Positions 51,901 to 63,050 are shown, counted from the stretch's first letter. The stretch is DNA of 64,000 nucleotides from Pseudorasbora parva (GCF_024679245.1 NC_090186.1:44607569-44671568); one strand, 5' to 3'. Notes: generated from the sequence alone by a model not told the origin. A program made the numbers and translations.

Positions 51901-54900
51901 GTACATACCGCACCACGGCATCTATCATCCAAAGAAACCTGATCGGTTGCGCGTGGTCTTCGACTGCTCCGCAAAACACAAAGGCACCTGTCTTAATGAG
52001 CATTTACTGAACGGTCCAGATATGATCAACAACTTAACTGGTGTGCTTGTGCGCTTCAGACAGCACCAAGTAGCTCTCATGTGCGACATCGAAAAAATGT
52101 TTCACCAGTTCGAAGTCAAAGAAAATGATCGCAACTACTTACGCTTCGTATGGTGGAAAGACGAAGATATGAACAGCCAGCCACAAGCGTACAGGATGAC
52201 AGTACACCTCTTTGGTGCTGTTTCATCACCCGGTTGTGCGAACTATGGACTCAAACATTTAGCCAAAGAGAACAGTTCCGCATATCCAGTTGGCTCACAG
52301 TTCGTAGCAAGAGACTTCTATGTAGACGACGGAGTCACCAGCGCAGAGACAGTAAAGGATGCTATACGACTGGCAAAGGAAGCACGTGAACTGTGCGCAA
52401 AGGGTGGACTAAGGTTACACAAATTCGTGTCCAACAACTCTGAAGTTTTAAAAAGCATTCCAGCTTCAGAGCATGCAACAGATACAAGAACAAAGGACTT
52501 GACTTTTAATGAGACACAGACTGAAAGAGCACTTGGCATTTATTGGAATGTGGAGAAGGATTGCTTTACTTTTAACATCACGCTAAAGGACCAACCACCA
52601 ACCAGGCGCGGCATCTTGTCCACAGTCGCAGCAATATACGACCCCCTTGGCTTCATTGCTCCCTATGTACTCAAGGGAAAGGGGATTCTCCAAGAAATGT
52701 GTCGTCAAGGAACAGACTGGGACGACCCGCTACCTGAGCAGCTTAAGCCACGGTGGGAGTTATGGAAAGGAGATCTACACAATCTAAAAAATGTGCAAAT
52801 CAGCAGATGTTATGTTCCTGCAGATTTTGGAGAAGTGGTAAAAAGAGAAATACACCACTTTTCTGATGCAAGTGCCACAGGATATGGACAGTGTTCTTAT
52901 TTCAGACTCATAAACAAAAAGGAAGAGGTCCACTGTACCTTCATCATGGGCAAAGCACGCGTCTCTCCAACAAAGATCACCACGATCCCAAGGTTAGAGC
53001 TTACCGCAGCCACAGTATCAGTCGCTGTAAGTAACACGCTAAGAGAGGAACTGCTCTATGACAATATTGAAGAGTTCTTCTGGACAGACTCAAAAGTCAC
53101 TCTAGGATACATAAACAACGACGCGAGGCGGTTTCACACGTTTGTTGCTAATAGAGTGCAAAAAATCCGCAACAGTACCTCACTGCAACAATGGTTTTAT
53201 GTGCCTACCAGCGAAAACCCAGCAGATATAGCATCCAGGGGCACATCTGTAAATGAACTGCTTTCATCTAATTGGTTCACAGGCCCTCACTTCCTGTGGG
53301 AAAAGAAAATACAGCTTCAAACAAAAGAGACCATTGTACTTACAGTAGGAGACCCAGAGGTGAGAAAGGTACATACACTAAGCACTGAAACCGTTGAACA
53401 TACAAGCCTTAGTGACCGACTCACAAGGTTCTCATCCTGGTCCCGTGCAGTCAGCGCAGTCGCACGTCTCAGACGATACCTGCTCAAAGACAAATCAAAG
53501 ACACTCACAACTGTAACTGAAAGACAAAATACAGAAACTGTGATTATCAAAGACTTACAAAGACAAGCATATCAAAACGAAATCGAGACATTAAACAAAG
53601 GCAAACCACTTCCAAAGAGCAACAAAATGTACAACTTGGATGTTTTCTTAGACAGGGACAATGTGCTTAAGGTGGGAGGAAGGCTCCATCACTCATCTCT
53701 TCCCAGCTCATTTAAACATCCAACAATCATTCCCAGAGAACATCACGTCACAAAACTGATAATTGCTCATTGCCATGAGAGGGTCAATCATCAGGGAAAG
53801 GGCTACACAATGAATGAGATACGATCCACGGGCTATTGGATTCCAAAGTTAAGTCAAACGGTTGCATCTTACATTCGCCAGTGTGTGTTTTGCCGGAAAC
53901 AAAGGAGACCTGTGGAAGGACAAAAAATGAGAGACTTACCATCAGAAAGAATTGAACGCTCTCCGCCTTTCACATACTGTGGTATGGACGTTTTTGGACC
54001 GTTCCTGACAAAACAAGCAAGGAAAGAATATAAAAGGTATGGCCTCCTCTTCACGTGCTTTTATTCACGTGCAATTCATGTTGAAATGTTAGAAGACCTA
54101 TCAACGGACACCTTTATAAATGGACTCAGATGCTTCATCGCTCTAAGAGGCTCTGTCAGACAAATAAAATGTGATCAGGGTACTAACTTTGTTGGTGCCA
54201 AAAACGAACTGAGTGCAACACAAAGCGAAATTGACATCAGCAAACTGACAACCTTCCTTGCAGATAACCAATGTGATTTTGTCCTAAACACACCTCATGC
54301 TAGCCACGCAGGTGGAGTATGGGAACGGCAGATACGGACTGTGAGAAACGTTCTTAATGCAACACTGGCTCTCACACCAGGTCGACTAACCGACTCCTCA
54401 CTCAGAACCTTCTTATATGAAGCGGCTGCTATCGTAAACAGCCGCCCCCTTACAACAGACAGTCTCAACGATCCAAACAGCTTGGAGCCGCTAACTCCAA
54501 ATCATCTCGTCACAATGAAAACATCAACTCCTCTGCCCCCCCCAGGACAGTTCGTTAAGGAGGACTTATATGCACAAAAACGATGGCGTCATGTACAGTA
54601 CTTGCTTGAACAATTCTGGAGCAGATGGAAAAGGGAGTACTTGCAGAACATAATGGTCAGACAAAAATGGCACAAGCCTAAAAGAAACATGCAAATAGGC
54701 GACATAGTAATGGACAAGGATGAAATGCAACCACGATCACAGTGGAAGCTTGGACGAATCTTGGACACTGTAAAAGATACAGATGGACTTGTCAGAAAGG
54801 TCAAAATAGGCTTTGCAGACAGAAATCTTAACAAAAGAGGTCAACGGGTGAACAAAATGTCTGTAGTAGAACGTCCAGTACATAAGTTAGTTCTGCTACT

Positions 54901-54934
54901 AGAAGATGGTAAAAGGTACATTTGTAATGCTTAA
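48938..54934 (+). CDS. BEL/Pao Gag-Pol polyprotein, 1998 aa
   Basis: The frame is open further upstream to a GTG, but the first ATG (AAAATGG, good context) is at 48938. Order of domains: coiled, charged Gag N-terminus (to about 330); DUF1759-type Gag region from about 345 (LPTPEPTVFSGDP); two zinc knuckles, C578-C581-H585-C590 and the classic CCHC C611-C614-H619-C624; aspartic protease with D711-TQS; reverse transcriptase with D1050 and the YVDD box (D1130, D1131); RNase H with D1310, E1354, D1384 and D1430; integrase with an HHCC finger (H1613, H1618, C1649, C1652) and D1684, D1746, E1796; C-terminal DUF5641-like region from about 1880. All key residues are present and there is no stop or frameshift. 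Envelope gene absent. It makes the particle, cDNA and integration machinery of the element itself. Confidence 0.97.
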   Translation: MEESQAASVSQIDINEQITNLQQEIQDLKDSLKDEIEDRSSIIDSIRCKERILTEFQDKAQSMSSLPRRSERVKVPTERMITFQREEMSKREKRLTTLYEQWKIQARETRERLKVDITDKEMSELADIIEKRRDDVLKSYSEIRNQMAPSSDIRRKIDACDAVTHDIVKIILERLSGVDEDFDAERERTRLRGLLEHEYAQSIYGSTAGSNRSQRSSASQLTAKRADAAAELAAKEAEYEIVLEEQRQQERIKALEEEHKKQMAAQTSELERLKAQREVKAARARFEAYNRELSQVDDVKSIKSEQVSPYFTPTPALSFIPVQTAPPSVSQLAQAVQDSIKLNRLPTPEPTVFSGDPISFIEWKSTFISLIEQKGISAADKLYYLKRYVTGPARKCLEGTFFRNDEEAYNDAWHKLNQRYGQPFVIQKAFRERLSNWPKVQSRDADGLRAFADFINACMLAMPHVKGLQILNDSEENQKLLHKLPDWINARWNRQVTKTLMEGGEFPSFIAFASFLSLEAEVACNPVTSIHALRCTETNSDRRNTKEIKRNKASVYNTNTTEQSDKRTITKILNGSPCTMCQGTHQLHKCPDLLKMSLENRKKHVKDNRLCYGCLKPGHSAKDCKRRLTCETCTKRHPTCLHDENYRNGLQRETRVSTNHAAQGSSSETATAMSLNVARSEQSVSTSMIVPVWLSTTTNPLKEKLVYALLDTQSDTVFIDQDVTHELQADVCPVKLKLTTMMGRNAVVSSGKVSDLLVRGYNSATVIKLPTAYTKDYIPANREHIPTCETAKQWSHLLPIIDEVPPLLGCEVSLLIGYTCPRALAPKQVILGKENEPYAIHTDLGWSIVGNSTPYHETYSVSSLCHRIIVKEIPPSTPADAIRVLERDFKETDGNEKTVSQEDLVFLQKLEHGITQTENGHFEMPLPFKERPQMPDNRQLAETRLNQLKRKFLKDEKYKREYMKYMSDIIKRGDAEKTDEDGPPGETWYIPHHGIYHPKKPDRLRVVFDCSAKHKGTCLNEHLLNGPDMINNLTGVLVRFRQHQVALMCDIEKMFHQFEVKENDRNYLRFVWWKDEDMNSQPQAYRMTVHLFGAVSSPGCANYGLKHLAKENSSAYPVGSQFVARDFYVDDGVTSAETVKDAIRLAKEARELCAKGGLRLHKFVSNNSEVLKSIPASEHATDTRTKDLTFNETQTERALGIYWNVEKDCFTFNITLKDQPPTRRGILSTVAAIYDPLGFIAPYVLKGKGILQEMCRQGTDWDDPLPEQLKPRWELWKGDLHNLKNVQISRCYVPADFGEVVKREIHHFSDASATGYGQCSYFRLINKKEEVHCTFIMGKARVSPTKITTIPRLELTAATVSVAVSNTLREELLYDNIEEFFWTDSKVTLGYINNDARRFHTFVANRVQKIRNSTSLQQWFYVPTSENPADIASRGTSVNELLSSNWFTGPHFLWEKKIQLQTKETIVLTVGDPEVRKVHTLSTETVEHTSLSDRLTRFSSWSRAVSAVARLRRYLLKDKSKTLTTVTERQNTETVIIKDLQRQAYQNEIETLNKGKPLPKSNKMYNLDVFLDRDNVLKVGGRLHHSSLPSSFKHPTIIPREHHVTKLIIAHCHERVNHQGKGYTMNEIRSTGYWIPKLSQTVASYIRQCVFCRKQRRPVEGQKMRDLPSERIERSPPFTYCGMDVFGPFLTKQARKEYKRYGLLFTCFYSRAIHVEMLEDLSTDTFINGLRCFIALRGSVRQIKCDQGTNFVGAKNELSATQSEIDISKLTTFLADNQCDFVLNTPHASHAGGVWERQIRTVRNVLNATLALTPGRLTDSSLRTFLYEAAAIVNSRPLTTDSLNDPNSLEPLTPNHLVTMKTSTPLPPPGQFVKEDLYAQKRWRHVQYLLEQFWSRWKREYLQNIMVRQKWHKPKRNMQIGDIVMDKDEMQPRSQWKLGRILDTVKDTDGLVRKVKIGFADRNLNKRGQRVNKMSVVERPVHKLVLLLEDGKRYICNA

Positions 54935-55064
54935 GTGTATTGAAATGATGACGTTACAGTTGTAACATGTTTCTTAGGTTATTTCTGCATTCCGGTTATG
55001 TAACTTTAACTTGAAGAAATTATTTGTGTTTTTATATGTGTAACAGCAAATAATTTGGTGGGAG

Positions 55065-55516
55065 TGTAAAGGCCATCAGAGTAGTTAAGCATTATTTTGA
55101 TCATAGCTACATTATATGGTTTTATTATTACGGTATCAGGCTTTTATTTTGATAACCAAAAAACCGGAAGTATGAGAACGGAAATGTACCTGGCGAGCGC
55201 CGAAAAGACGAAAGGAAAGTCGGAAAGGTTCACAGTTAAAAACAGTTAAAACTACAAGGTTTAGCTTCAGTCAATTGGAGAACAAGGTTTGTAAAGAAAT
55301 ATATTTGAGCTATTTGAAATGTTTATCGTAAAATGTATAACTTTGTAATGCTATCGGATTGAAACTAGTGTAATGAGCTGTGTAATGTTCAAAATGTGAT
55401 GGTAATGCATGGTTTATTTGCTTTTACTCAGCTCTTACGTTGGTTAATGACAAGGACGGCAATAAAATTCACTTAACCATCAGTTCTGGCCTTCTCAATA
55501 TTGATTGGATGCTACA
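55065..55516 (+). repeat. BEL/Pao 3' LTR
   Basis: 452 bp, identical by eye to the 5' LTR. Preceded by the purine-rich tract and followed by the second GTTGT. Confidence 0.95.
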
Positions 55517-55548
55517 GTTGTTGTTGATGATTTGTATTTTGCTGGTGT

Positions 55549-55691
<143 letters not shown>

Positions 55692-56225
55692 GTTGACATG
55701 ACCCATATGTTACTTTCCTTAAAGGAATACTAGTTTTAGGGATGAACTTTGTGGAGTTTTGTTAGTCCCCGCTAAAATGTACCACTGTGACCCAAGATTA
55801 TGTGGGTGGTTGTCAGGGCGTTGCTATGGTGTCCCAGTGTTTTTTTTTTGTGTGTGTGCATGTTTCTGTGCTCTGAATGCATTGTGGTTGCTTGACATTG
55901 CACATATTTATTGTAAATTTCACAGTAATTAACTGTATTGTACTGTAAGACAGTTATACAGTTGCATTGTGGGAAATATCCCCCCTGGCACCATTAAAAT
56001 ATAGTATTTTTTTTATTTATTTACTGTAAATCGAAATACAGTATGAGTGTGAAACCTGACCAATCACAGAAAGGCTTTTATTTCCGCTTAGAGGAAGAAG
56101 AAAAAAGAAGACAGTGCAAATATTCCTACTTATTTTTTGCATTTTTATAATTTTGGTTAAACTAAATTAAAAAAACGTAAGAAAGAAAAGAAAAAAACGC
56201 CACTTATCAACGCAGTCACCTCACA
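55692..56225. other. Intergenic, weak repeat signal
   Basis: 55900-56050 has repeated actgta/tacagt motifs, typical of a fish palindromic repeat. Nothing else is recognised. Confidence 0.35.
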
Positions 56226-56304
56226 TCTAGGCATGGGCGTAGATTACGTGGGGGTGTGTCCCCCTCACTTTTAATAAAATGTATTTTCGTCCCCCGCACT
56301 TTTA

Positions 56305-56400
56305 CTGGGTCTCACCGATCTTAGTCGACCCGCTCCGAGCGGGATTCGAACCGGCACGTTACCTGCGCGGAGGCGGGCAAGTTAACAGGGACGACAGCCT
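56305..56400 (-). repeat. tRNA-like segment, probably a SINE head
   Basis: The reverse complement contains GGTTCGAATCCCGCTCGGAG, a good B box, with GC-rich stems around it. The A box is poor and no clean cloverleaf can be drawn, so this is unlikely to be a working tRNA gene. Confidence 0.45.
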
Positions 56401-56789
56401 TCTCTAATCACGGTCACGGCGTCACGGTCAAATGTATTTACAAAGAAACCAATGTGAATACATCAAGATTTAAATTCAGAGACAAAAAATAGGCTAATCT
56501 ATGCATGACCTGCCGTTTTATTCGCATCTAAATATGAGGAGGGCGCTCTCGCAGAAAGTCCAAAAGCGGATTCGTAGAGGTAATATCCAGTCACGCTGGA
56601 GCTGCAGCTGAAGGAAAACAATCGTTATGAGTGATGAAACGTGACGACGACAATCAGACGATTGCGACAATATATGCTTAATGTGTGTTTTTCAAGTCAT
56701 CTCAATGTACGCTATTTATTGACAATAAAGTATAGCCTATCATATGAATAATGCAGCTTTTAATGTTTAGTATCTTCTGCTCACCAAGG

Positions 56790-57440
56790 CTGCATTTATG
56801 TAATCAAAAATAGTTCAAACAGTAATATTTTGAAATATTATTACAAATTAAAACAGTTTTTTTCCTATGTGAATATATAGTAATTTATTCCTGTGATCAA
56901 AGCTGAATTTATCATCATTACTCCAGTCTTCAGTGTCACATGATCCTTCACTAATCATTCTCAGATGATGATCTGATGATCAACACACATTTATGATTAT
57001 TATCTGTGTTGAAAACAGTTGTGCTGCTTAAAAATGTTGTGGAAACCATGAGAGCCTACATGTTATTTTTCAGGATTCTTTAATGAATAGAAAGTTCAAT
57101 GGACAGCATTTATTTGCATTTATTAAATCAATTATTATCTTTTGTAATATTAAAATTATCACTTGTGGTCAATTTAATGCATGTCTGATCAACAAAAGTA
57201 TTAATTTCTCTCTTTTTTAATTTTTACCACAAATGTTTAGATGGTTTCCACAAAAATTAAGCAGCACCATGAGCAGCACAACTGATAATAATCATAAGTG
57301 TGTGTTGATCATCAGATCCTCATCTGAGAATGATCAGTGAAGGATTATGTGACACTGAAGACTGGAGTAATGATGATAAATTCAGCTTTGATCACAGGAA
57401 TAAATCACACTTTACTATATATTCACACAGAGAACAGCTG
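56790..57440. mobile_element. Palindromic MITE, 'ctttgatcacaggaataaatcac' family, uninterrupted
   Basis: The left arm (tgatcaaagctgaatttatc, attactccagtcttcagtgt) and the right arm (acactgaagactggagtaat, gataaattcagctttgatca) are inverse copies. It provides the unfilled site for the insertion at 29727-32422. Confidence 0.85.
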
Positions 57441-57717
57441 GTTTACATCAGAATATATATATATATATTACATTGTATAAATATGGAGACTTAATGCACA
57501 AGTGTTTGTAGTATATAAACCAATCATAAAATTGGCACATAAAATAGGAGAATAATATTATACATATTAATTAGTGGTTATTGTTCAGCTGTGTATTTGA
57601 TATCTTGCCCAATTAAAAGCAAGAGATGCGATAAATTATATTGGTCCAAAAATAATAATAAATGGTATTACGACATTTCTGTCCCCCTCACTTCTGAAAA
57701 GATGGCTACGCCCCTGC

Positions 57718-58339
57718 ATCTGGGGGTGTAAGTAACAATATTTCGTGATATAATAATGTGACGATATGTATCGTTGATGTAATGTTTGCTTGACCGGATA
57801 GACAAAAATGAAGAGAGATTATTAATGAATTTATGTTCTGAAAATGAACCAGTCTAATGGGTTTGAAGCAACATAAGTGAGCTTAGATGACACTATTGTA
57901 ATTTGTGTCTTGTTTAAAACATTGTTACCCATCAAATGATCTTACGAATTGTTTCTTTTATGTAAAGGTTTAATATGAGGATTAAGTTCCAGGTCAGCAA
58001 ACGAAATGCGAAGAACTTTGGCCTGAGCCGTCATGGCTCCTCCTTCATTTTTCAGCAGGCAAATCTATTAAGATAATAAGTACGTAAGCTTCGTTTTCAC
58101 CGTGGAATAAGAAATTGAGAAGATAATACCGACTTTTGATCCCACAATTTACACTTTTTGTCCTCGCAATTGCAAATTATTTATTTATTTTTTACTCTGT
58201 GGCGAAAACAAGCTTCCTTAACTAAGAGCAAAACACTTTTTTTCTTCAATGTTGTTTTCTGTTTGTTTTTTTCCCTTCTTTTTTTCTGTTATTATTAATC
58301 TTTGTCTTCTTGTTCTGGGGCCGTATTCACAAAACATCT
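57718..58339. other. Intergenic, unassigned
   Basis: No gene or named repeat seen. T-rich near 58240-58290. Confidence 0.4.
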
Positions 58340-59075
58340 TAAAGGTCCACTGAAATCAAAATTTATGTTTTTTATCTTTTAGTATGACTGTGTTAGCCTT
58401 AAGTTATTAATAAGCTGGTGTGTGTTCCAAAAAAATTACAAAATTTGCATTTAGGAGATATAAGCGTTCAAAACTTAACCATCGTTAAAACGAATTACAG
58501 ATTTTGATGACATCATCGCAGACTTCACCTTCTCGTCAAATCTTCTGTCCAATCAAACGCTCTCTAGAATCTGAAGCCCCGCCCCCTACACGGCTGAAAT
58601 CGGTCAGTTGTTAACACACATTTACTAATTTCTACACGGCTGAAAGGCTCAGAGCACATGCGATAGGAAACGATTCAGTGTAAATATGCTTTCAGCTGAG
58701 GCGAATGAAGTCTGTTTTCACATTCGTTTCACACACACACACACACACACCAATGGCTCTGGTCTAAAGTTAGACTACAGACACGAGAGCGGATCATATG
58801 CGCGAGTCGGCGCAGACACACATATCGACTCATTTGAATTCTGCACAGAATGCTGTTTTTCAGAGCGATATGGAGGAGATTATGATGATAAACGGTTAGA
58901 GGAAACTGGCTTTACCAGAACGGCTCTTGTCAAACTGGGATATTATTAACGAAACGCTATTGGCTGTTTCAAAAAAGGGGAGGAGCTTCTAACAGCTGGA
59001 GCCGTTTCAGGGGAAATTACGTCAACACATTGAATAATGTGGCGCGATTCGAAGCCCTTCAGCGGGGCTTTAAAG
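58340..59075. mobile_element. Probable DNA transposon with TAAAGG(T/C)CCACTGAA-type ends
   Basis: Left end cttaaaggtccactgaaatc; right end ttcagcggggctttaaagg as an imperfect inverse. The interior has segments common in fish repeats (ccaatcaaacgctctctag, gaagccccgccccc). No transposase. Confidence 0.5.
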
Positions 59076-59756
59076 GAATAGTTGCTTGTATATTGCATGT
59101 CATGAGCACCAAGTTAAGTGAACTTAAATATGCAAGTTTTAGGAGACTCCATTACTCAATTCAATTAAGGGAACGAGTTTACTCAAATCAATTGAGTTCA
59201 ATTAACTTATTAGGGTTTTCAGTGCAGAGAAATTTTGGTCAGAATTGTTCATGTTAATCTTATTTTGTGAGTGACTTTTCGTTCTGGTTTAAAGATGTTT
59301 TCTTTGGTTTGTTTCACTACTCAAAAGGGAAACATTACATAATTTATTTGTGTTTCTTACTAGCTAAATTCCACATAAGCAAAATATTTCTGTCTCTAAA
59401 CCTCACTTTTCTCTATTCAAAGATGATCTAGAGAAGTAAATGGAAACTATCCAGAGCTCTGTTAATCCCAAAGCAATTAAAACTATCTTTATTCAACCTT
59501 CTTGTCCTCTTAAGGTGTACGGTTTTTTAATGTTGTTTTTTATGTTACCCTGGCAGCTGACTTGTGTCTATGTATCCTTTTGTCTCTTTTTTCCATGTCT
59601 ATGTATTGCTTTAATATTGTGATGTTTTATAAATAAAATAAAACTTTAAAAAGCGGTGACGTCATGCAGTGATTAAAAGCGCCACAGCGGCCTCTAGCGG
59701 CCGACACACGCCATCTCACCTTCATCCGGCACACAATCCACACACACATAGACTGT
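59076..59756. other. Intergenic; possible LINE 3' tail
   Basis: 59590-59650 ends ttataaataaaataaaactt, which looks like a retroelement or transcript 3' end, but no protein homology was readable upstream. Confidence 0.3.
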
Positions 59757-59900
59757 AAAACAATTATTAGTGCGAATATCATGTTATAGCAGAAATATGA
59801 ATCAAATGTCTGTCATTAACACAAACCTAGAGCTCGCAAGCATCAAAAAAACACCATATTTTGCTAAAATCCGGCTTGTTTACATTATGTATTTACGCTA
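59757..59900. repeat. Direct repeat, first copy (second at 61130-61255)
   Basis: Both copies share atcatgttatagcagaaatatg / atcatgttacagcaaaaatatg, gtctgtcatt(a)acacaaacc and cttgtttacat, diverged by roughly 15-20% by eye, about 1.37 kb apart. Confidence 0.7.
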
Positions 59901-60627
59901 ATGTTCATTAACGTGTTATTATCAAATAAATACTTGTTTTATTAACTTTTTTGCATTATTAATGTAACTATAACTACAAAGAATTTAAATGACAGAAGTT
60001 TCTCTAAGTTCTTTAATAGTGTGGCCTTCTGTTCTGTAATATCAGTTTGGTTAAGTGTTTTATCTTTATCTTCATAGCTCGCTGATCAACGTTTTGGTTT
60101 ATTTGAGCTGTTTGTGGGTAAATATTGCACTTAATCCAGCACTATTTGTTGTACGTGTTCTAAACATAGACTGTGAAAAAAGCATCACGTTTTACAGACA
60201 CGATTCAGTGAGCCGTCCATATGATTCAGATGAACCGATTAAGGCTGTTACGCTAATTCAGGGATTCACAGTTTTTTTTTAATCTAAAATATTTACAGAA
60301 GGAGGTCTCTTAAAATTTTAGTAACATTTAAAATGATTGACCCTTTTAATGATTTAATTATAAGTTTTTCATCAACAGTTCGGAAAAACCTGCGCGAACT
60401 CGACCAATACATGGAAAAGAACCGACTCAGTGATTCATTCACAAACCGGGAATCGACAGTTGCGATTTTCTAGTGACAGAAAAAACTCTCGACGTTATTG
60501 ATAAACTATTGGGTGGATAAATTATTTTTCGATAGACAAATGACAAAAATATCTCTCACAAGTAGAGAATGAATCAGTTTACCATAAAAAAGTATTTTCT
60601 GATAATTTGGCACCAATAGTAGACGCT

Positions 60628-61098
60628 TGTAAACAAATAAATGCATTCACAAAATTCTACATTAAATACATATATAAATAAATGCGCAAATAAATACATT
60701 AATCCACATGTGCCTGCATGAATAAATGGGTGACTTGATTGAATATTTTTTCAATGTTTCTTGGTATTTATTTTTTCCTTGATGCAATATGCTAATAAAG
60801 AGGGCGTCAACAGTCATCAGCCAATGGTGGCACACAGACCGCCTTCAGATGTTTGATTGGCACCTGCTTATTAGCATATTGCACCAAGGAAAAATAAATA
60901 CATTACATTTAATAATAAATAAACAGTTATAAGAGGGGAAAAGGACAACTTTTAGTTTAGCATTCCATTTAACATTTTTATGTAATCCCCAAACATCTCT
61001 CACATTTAATTATCTAGGCCTATATAGTTAATTTATGCAGGAATATGTGGATTTATTTGCACATTTATTTATTAATTTATGTAGAATTTTGTGGATTG
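60628..61098. mobile_element. Nested palindrome, probable MITE pair
   Basis: Outer inverted tract: aaattctacattaaatac / atttatgtagaatttt with aaataaatgcgcaaataaat. Inner inverted tract: ttccttgatgcaatatgcta / tagcatattgcaccaaggaa, at 60775-60893. Confidence 0.6.
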
Positions 61099-61339
61099 TT
61101 ACTTTTTTGCATATTTATTGTTTTTGCAGATTGTCCTCCATAAACATCATGTTACAGCAAAAATATGACAGAAGTCTGTCATAACACAAACCCAGAGCAT
61201 CAAAACACACACCAAATGTTGCTATAATCTGACTTGTTTACATAATCAAACACACAAATACCAAATGAATGTCATTCCGCAGACAAAAACGATGCACATT
61301 AAATAATGAAACTAACGAAAAAAAGCCTGTGTGTATTTT

Positions 61340-61900
61340 GAAAAGATGACTTTATTCACGTGATGGCGTGTGATTGTCAGTGCACCTTGGGTTTAAGCAT
61401 CAGACTTGGAGTGCACCGTGGCAGTGGAAAGGTCAAAGGTCAGGATTCGTGTCTTGAGATAGAGGCTTTATTCAGTGGGTCAAACACAAGGTGCATTATC
61501 GTCACATCTCATTCGAAAGCAACACAACGGACAACACTCAAAACTGCAGATCAATCACGTCATATAAAAGTCCCAAAAAGGAGCGATCCCGTCCGCCGTA
61601 ACCGAACAGACACAGGTTGAGTTTGCACTGGAGATGCCATGGCCCTCTGATTCCCCGTCGACAGTCCCAACGTGTGTAAACTTCGACTAGTGTAACCCTG
61701 AGCGGAGTGTGTGAGTGGAACGCGTTTGGAAGACAGGAACCGTCCGTCTCGGACACAGAGCTGATAATCTGCTACAAGACGCCTAAAGTTTCTAACCTGT
61801 TTCTCAGTCTCAGAGGAGCAACACGTCCAGATTAAAGCCACGGTCGCATTTCAGATCGGCCACAGCGAGAATCAGCAGCGTTTGGATGGCAAACGTGTGC
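61340..61900 (-). other. Non-repetitive block, possible 3' UTR of a minus-strand neighbour
   Basis: Balanced base composition and no recognised repeat. The reverse complement has AATAAA at two places (about 61349-61354 and 61467-61472), as expected if a minus-strand transcript ends here. No protein I recognise is encoded. A weak call. Confidence 0.25.
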
Positions 61901-62029
61901 AGCATTTTTAATACGGACATGAATCATTATATATATAACTTGAAATATTGTGCATATGGGTTTAAAAATAAAAAGTAGCACAGGGCAATCGATTAATCGC
62001 ATTCGAAATACAAGTTTATGTTTACATAG

Positions 62030-63050
62030 TCAGTGATGGGCGTAACGCATTACAAGTAACTCCTCAAGTTACGTAATCAGATTACTTTTTCGAGTAACTA
62101 GTGAAGTAACGCATTACAAGTAACTCGAGTTACGTAATCAGATTACTTTTCAAGTAACTAGAAAAGTAACGCATTACAAGTAACTCGAGTTACGTAATCA
62201 GATTACTTTTCAAGTAACTAGAAAAGTAACGCATTACAAGTAACTCGAGTTACGTAATCAGATTACTTTTCAAGTAACTAGTAAAGTAACTTGAGTTACG
62301 TAATCAGATTACTTTTCAAGTAACTAGAAAAGTAACGCATTACAAGTAACTCGAGTTACGTAATCAGATTACTTTTCAAGTAACTAGTAAAGTAACTTGA
62401 GTTACGTAATCAGATTACTTTTTCGAGTAACTAGTAAAGTAACGCGTTACAAGTAACTCGAGTTACGTAATCTGATTACTTTTCAAGTAACTAGAAAAGT
62501 AACGCATTACAAGTAACTCGAGTTACGTAATCAGATTACTTTTCAAGTAACTAGTAAAGTAACTTGAGTTACGTAATCAGATTACTTTTTTGAGTAACTA
62601 GTAAAGTAACGCGTTACAAGTAACTCGAGTTACGTAATCAGATTACTTTTTCGAGTAACTAGTAAAGTAACGCATTACAAGTAACTTGAGTTACGTAATC
62701 AAATTACTTTTTCAAGTAACTAGTAAAGTAACGCATTACAAGTAACTTGAGTTACGTAATCAGATTACTTTTTCAAGTAACTAGTAAAGTAACTAGTAAA
62801 GTAACTTGAGTTACGTAATCAAATTACTTTTTCAAGTAACTAGTAAAGTAACTAGTAAAGTAACTTGAGTTACGTAATCAAATTACTTTTTCAAGTAACT
62901 AGTAAAGTAACTTGAGTTGCTTACCGTAACATAACGTAACGCATTACTTTCTTAAAAAGTAACTAAGTAACACAGTTACTTTTTAAGGGAGTAACGCAAT
63001 ATTGTAATGCATTACTTTTCCATCATTAACTTTCTCCAACACTGCTCATA
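62030..63050. mobile_element. TAAC-type element that hosts a 60-bp tandem array
   Basis: The right end, aatgcattacttttccatca...tttctccaacactgctc, and the left end, cagtgatgggcgtaacgcatt, are the ends of a common fish repeat that begins CAGTGTTGG with runs of GTAAC. The expanded array fills its middle. Confidence 0.65.
62038..62965. repeat. 60-bp minisatellite array, about 15 copies
   Basis: The unit is taacgcattacaagtaactc, gagttacgtaatcagattac and ttttcaagtaactagaaaag. Deleted units of about 42 bp (lacking the taacgcattacaag part) alternate with full ones in the right half. Confidence 0.95.

Larger units (their letters stand above)
48355..55521 (+). mobile_element. Complete BEL/Pao LTR retrotransposon with GTTGT target duplication
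   Basis: Two 452-bp LTRs (48360-48811, 55065-55516) beginning TGTAAAGGCC and ending GGATGCTACA, with GTTGT at 48355-48359 and 55517-55521. One uninterrupted Gag-Pol frame lies between. By eye the LTRs show no difference, implying a recent insertion. A purine-rich GGTGGGAG directly precedes the 3' LTR, as a polypurine tract should. A primer-binding site after 48811 was not recognised. Orientation is opposite to fig4. Confidence 0.97.
56226..57717. mobile_element. DNA transposon with GGGCGTAG ends, carrying two further repeats
   Basis: Left atgggcgtagattacg...gtgtccccctcac, right gtccccctcacttc...atggctacgcccctg: inverted ends about 45 bp long. Inside are a tRNA-like segment (56305-56400) and a palindromic MITE (56790-57440). 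Confidence 0.7.

Noticed and set aside
49287..54834. Several minus-strand frames of 60-100 codons inside the BEL coding region
   Set aside because: Shadows of the Gag-Pol frame; none resembles a known protein.
56305..56400. Functional tRNA gene
   Set aside because: The B box is good, but the A box and acceptor stem do not pair properly. It lies within a transposon and is better read as a SINE head.
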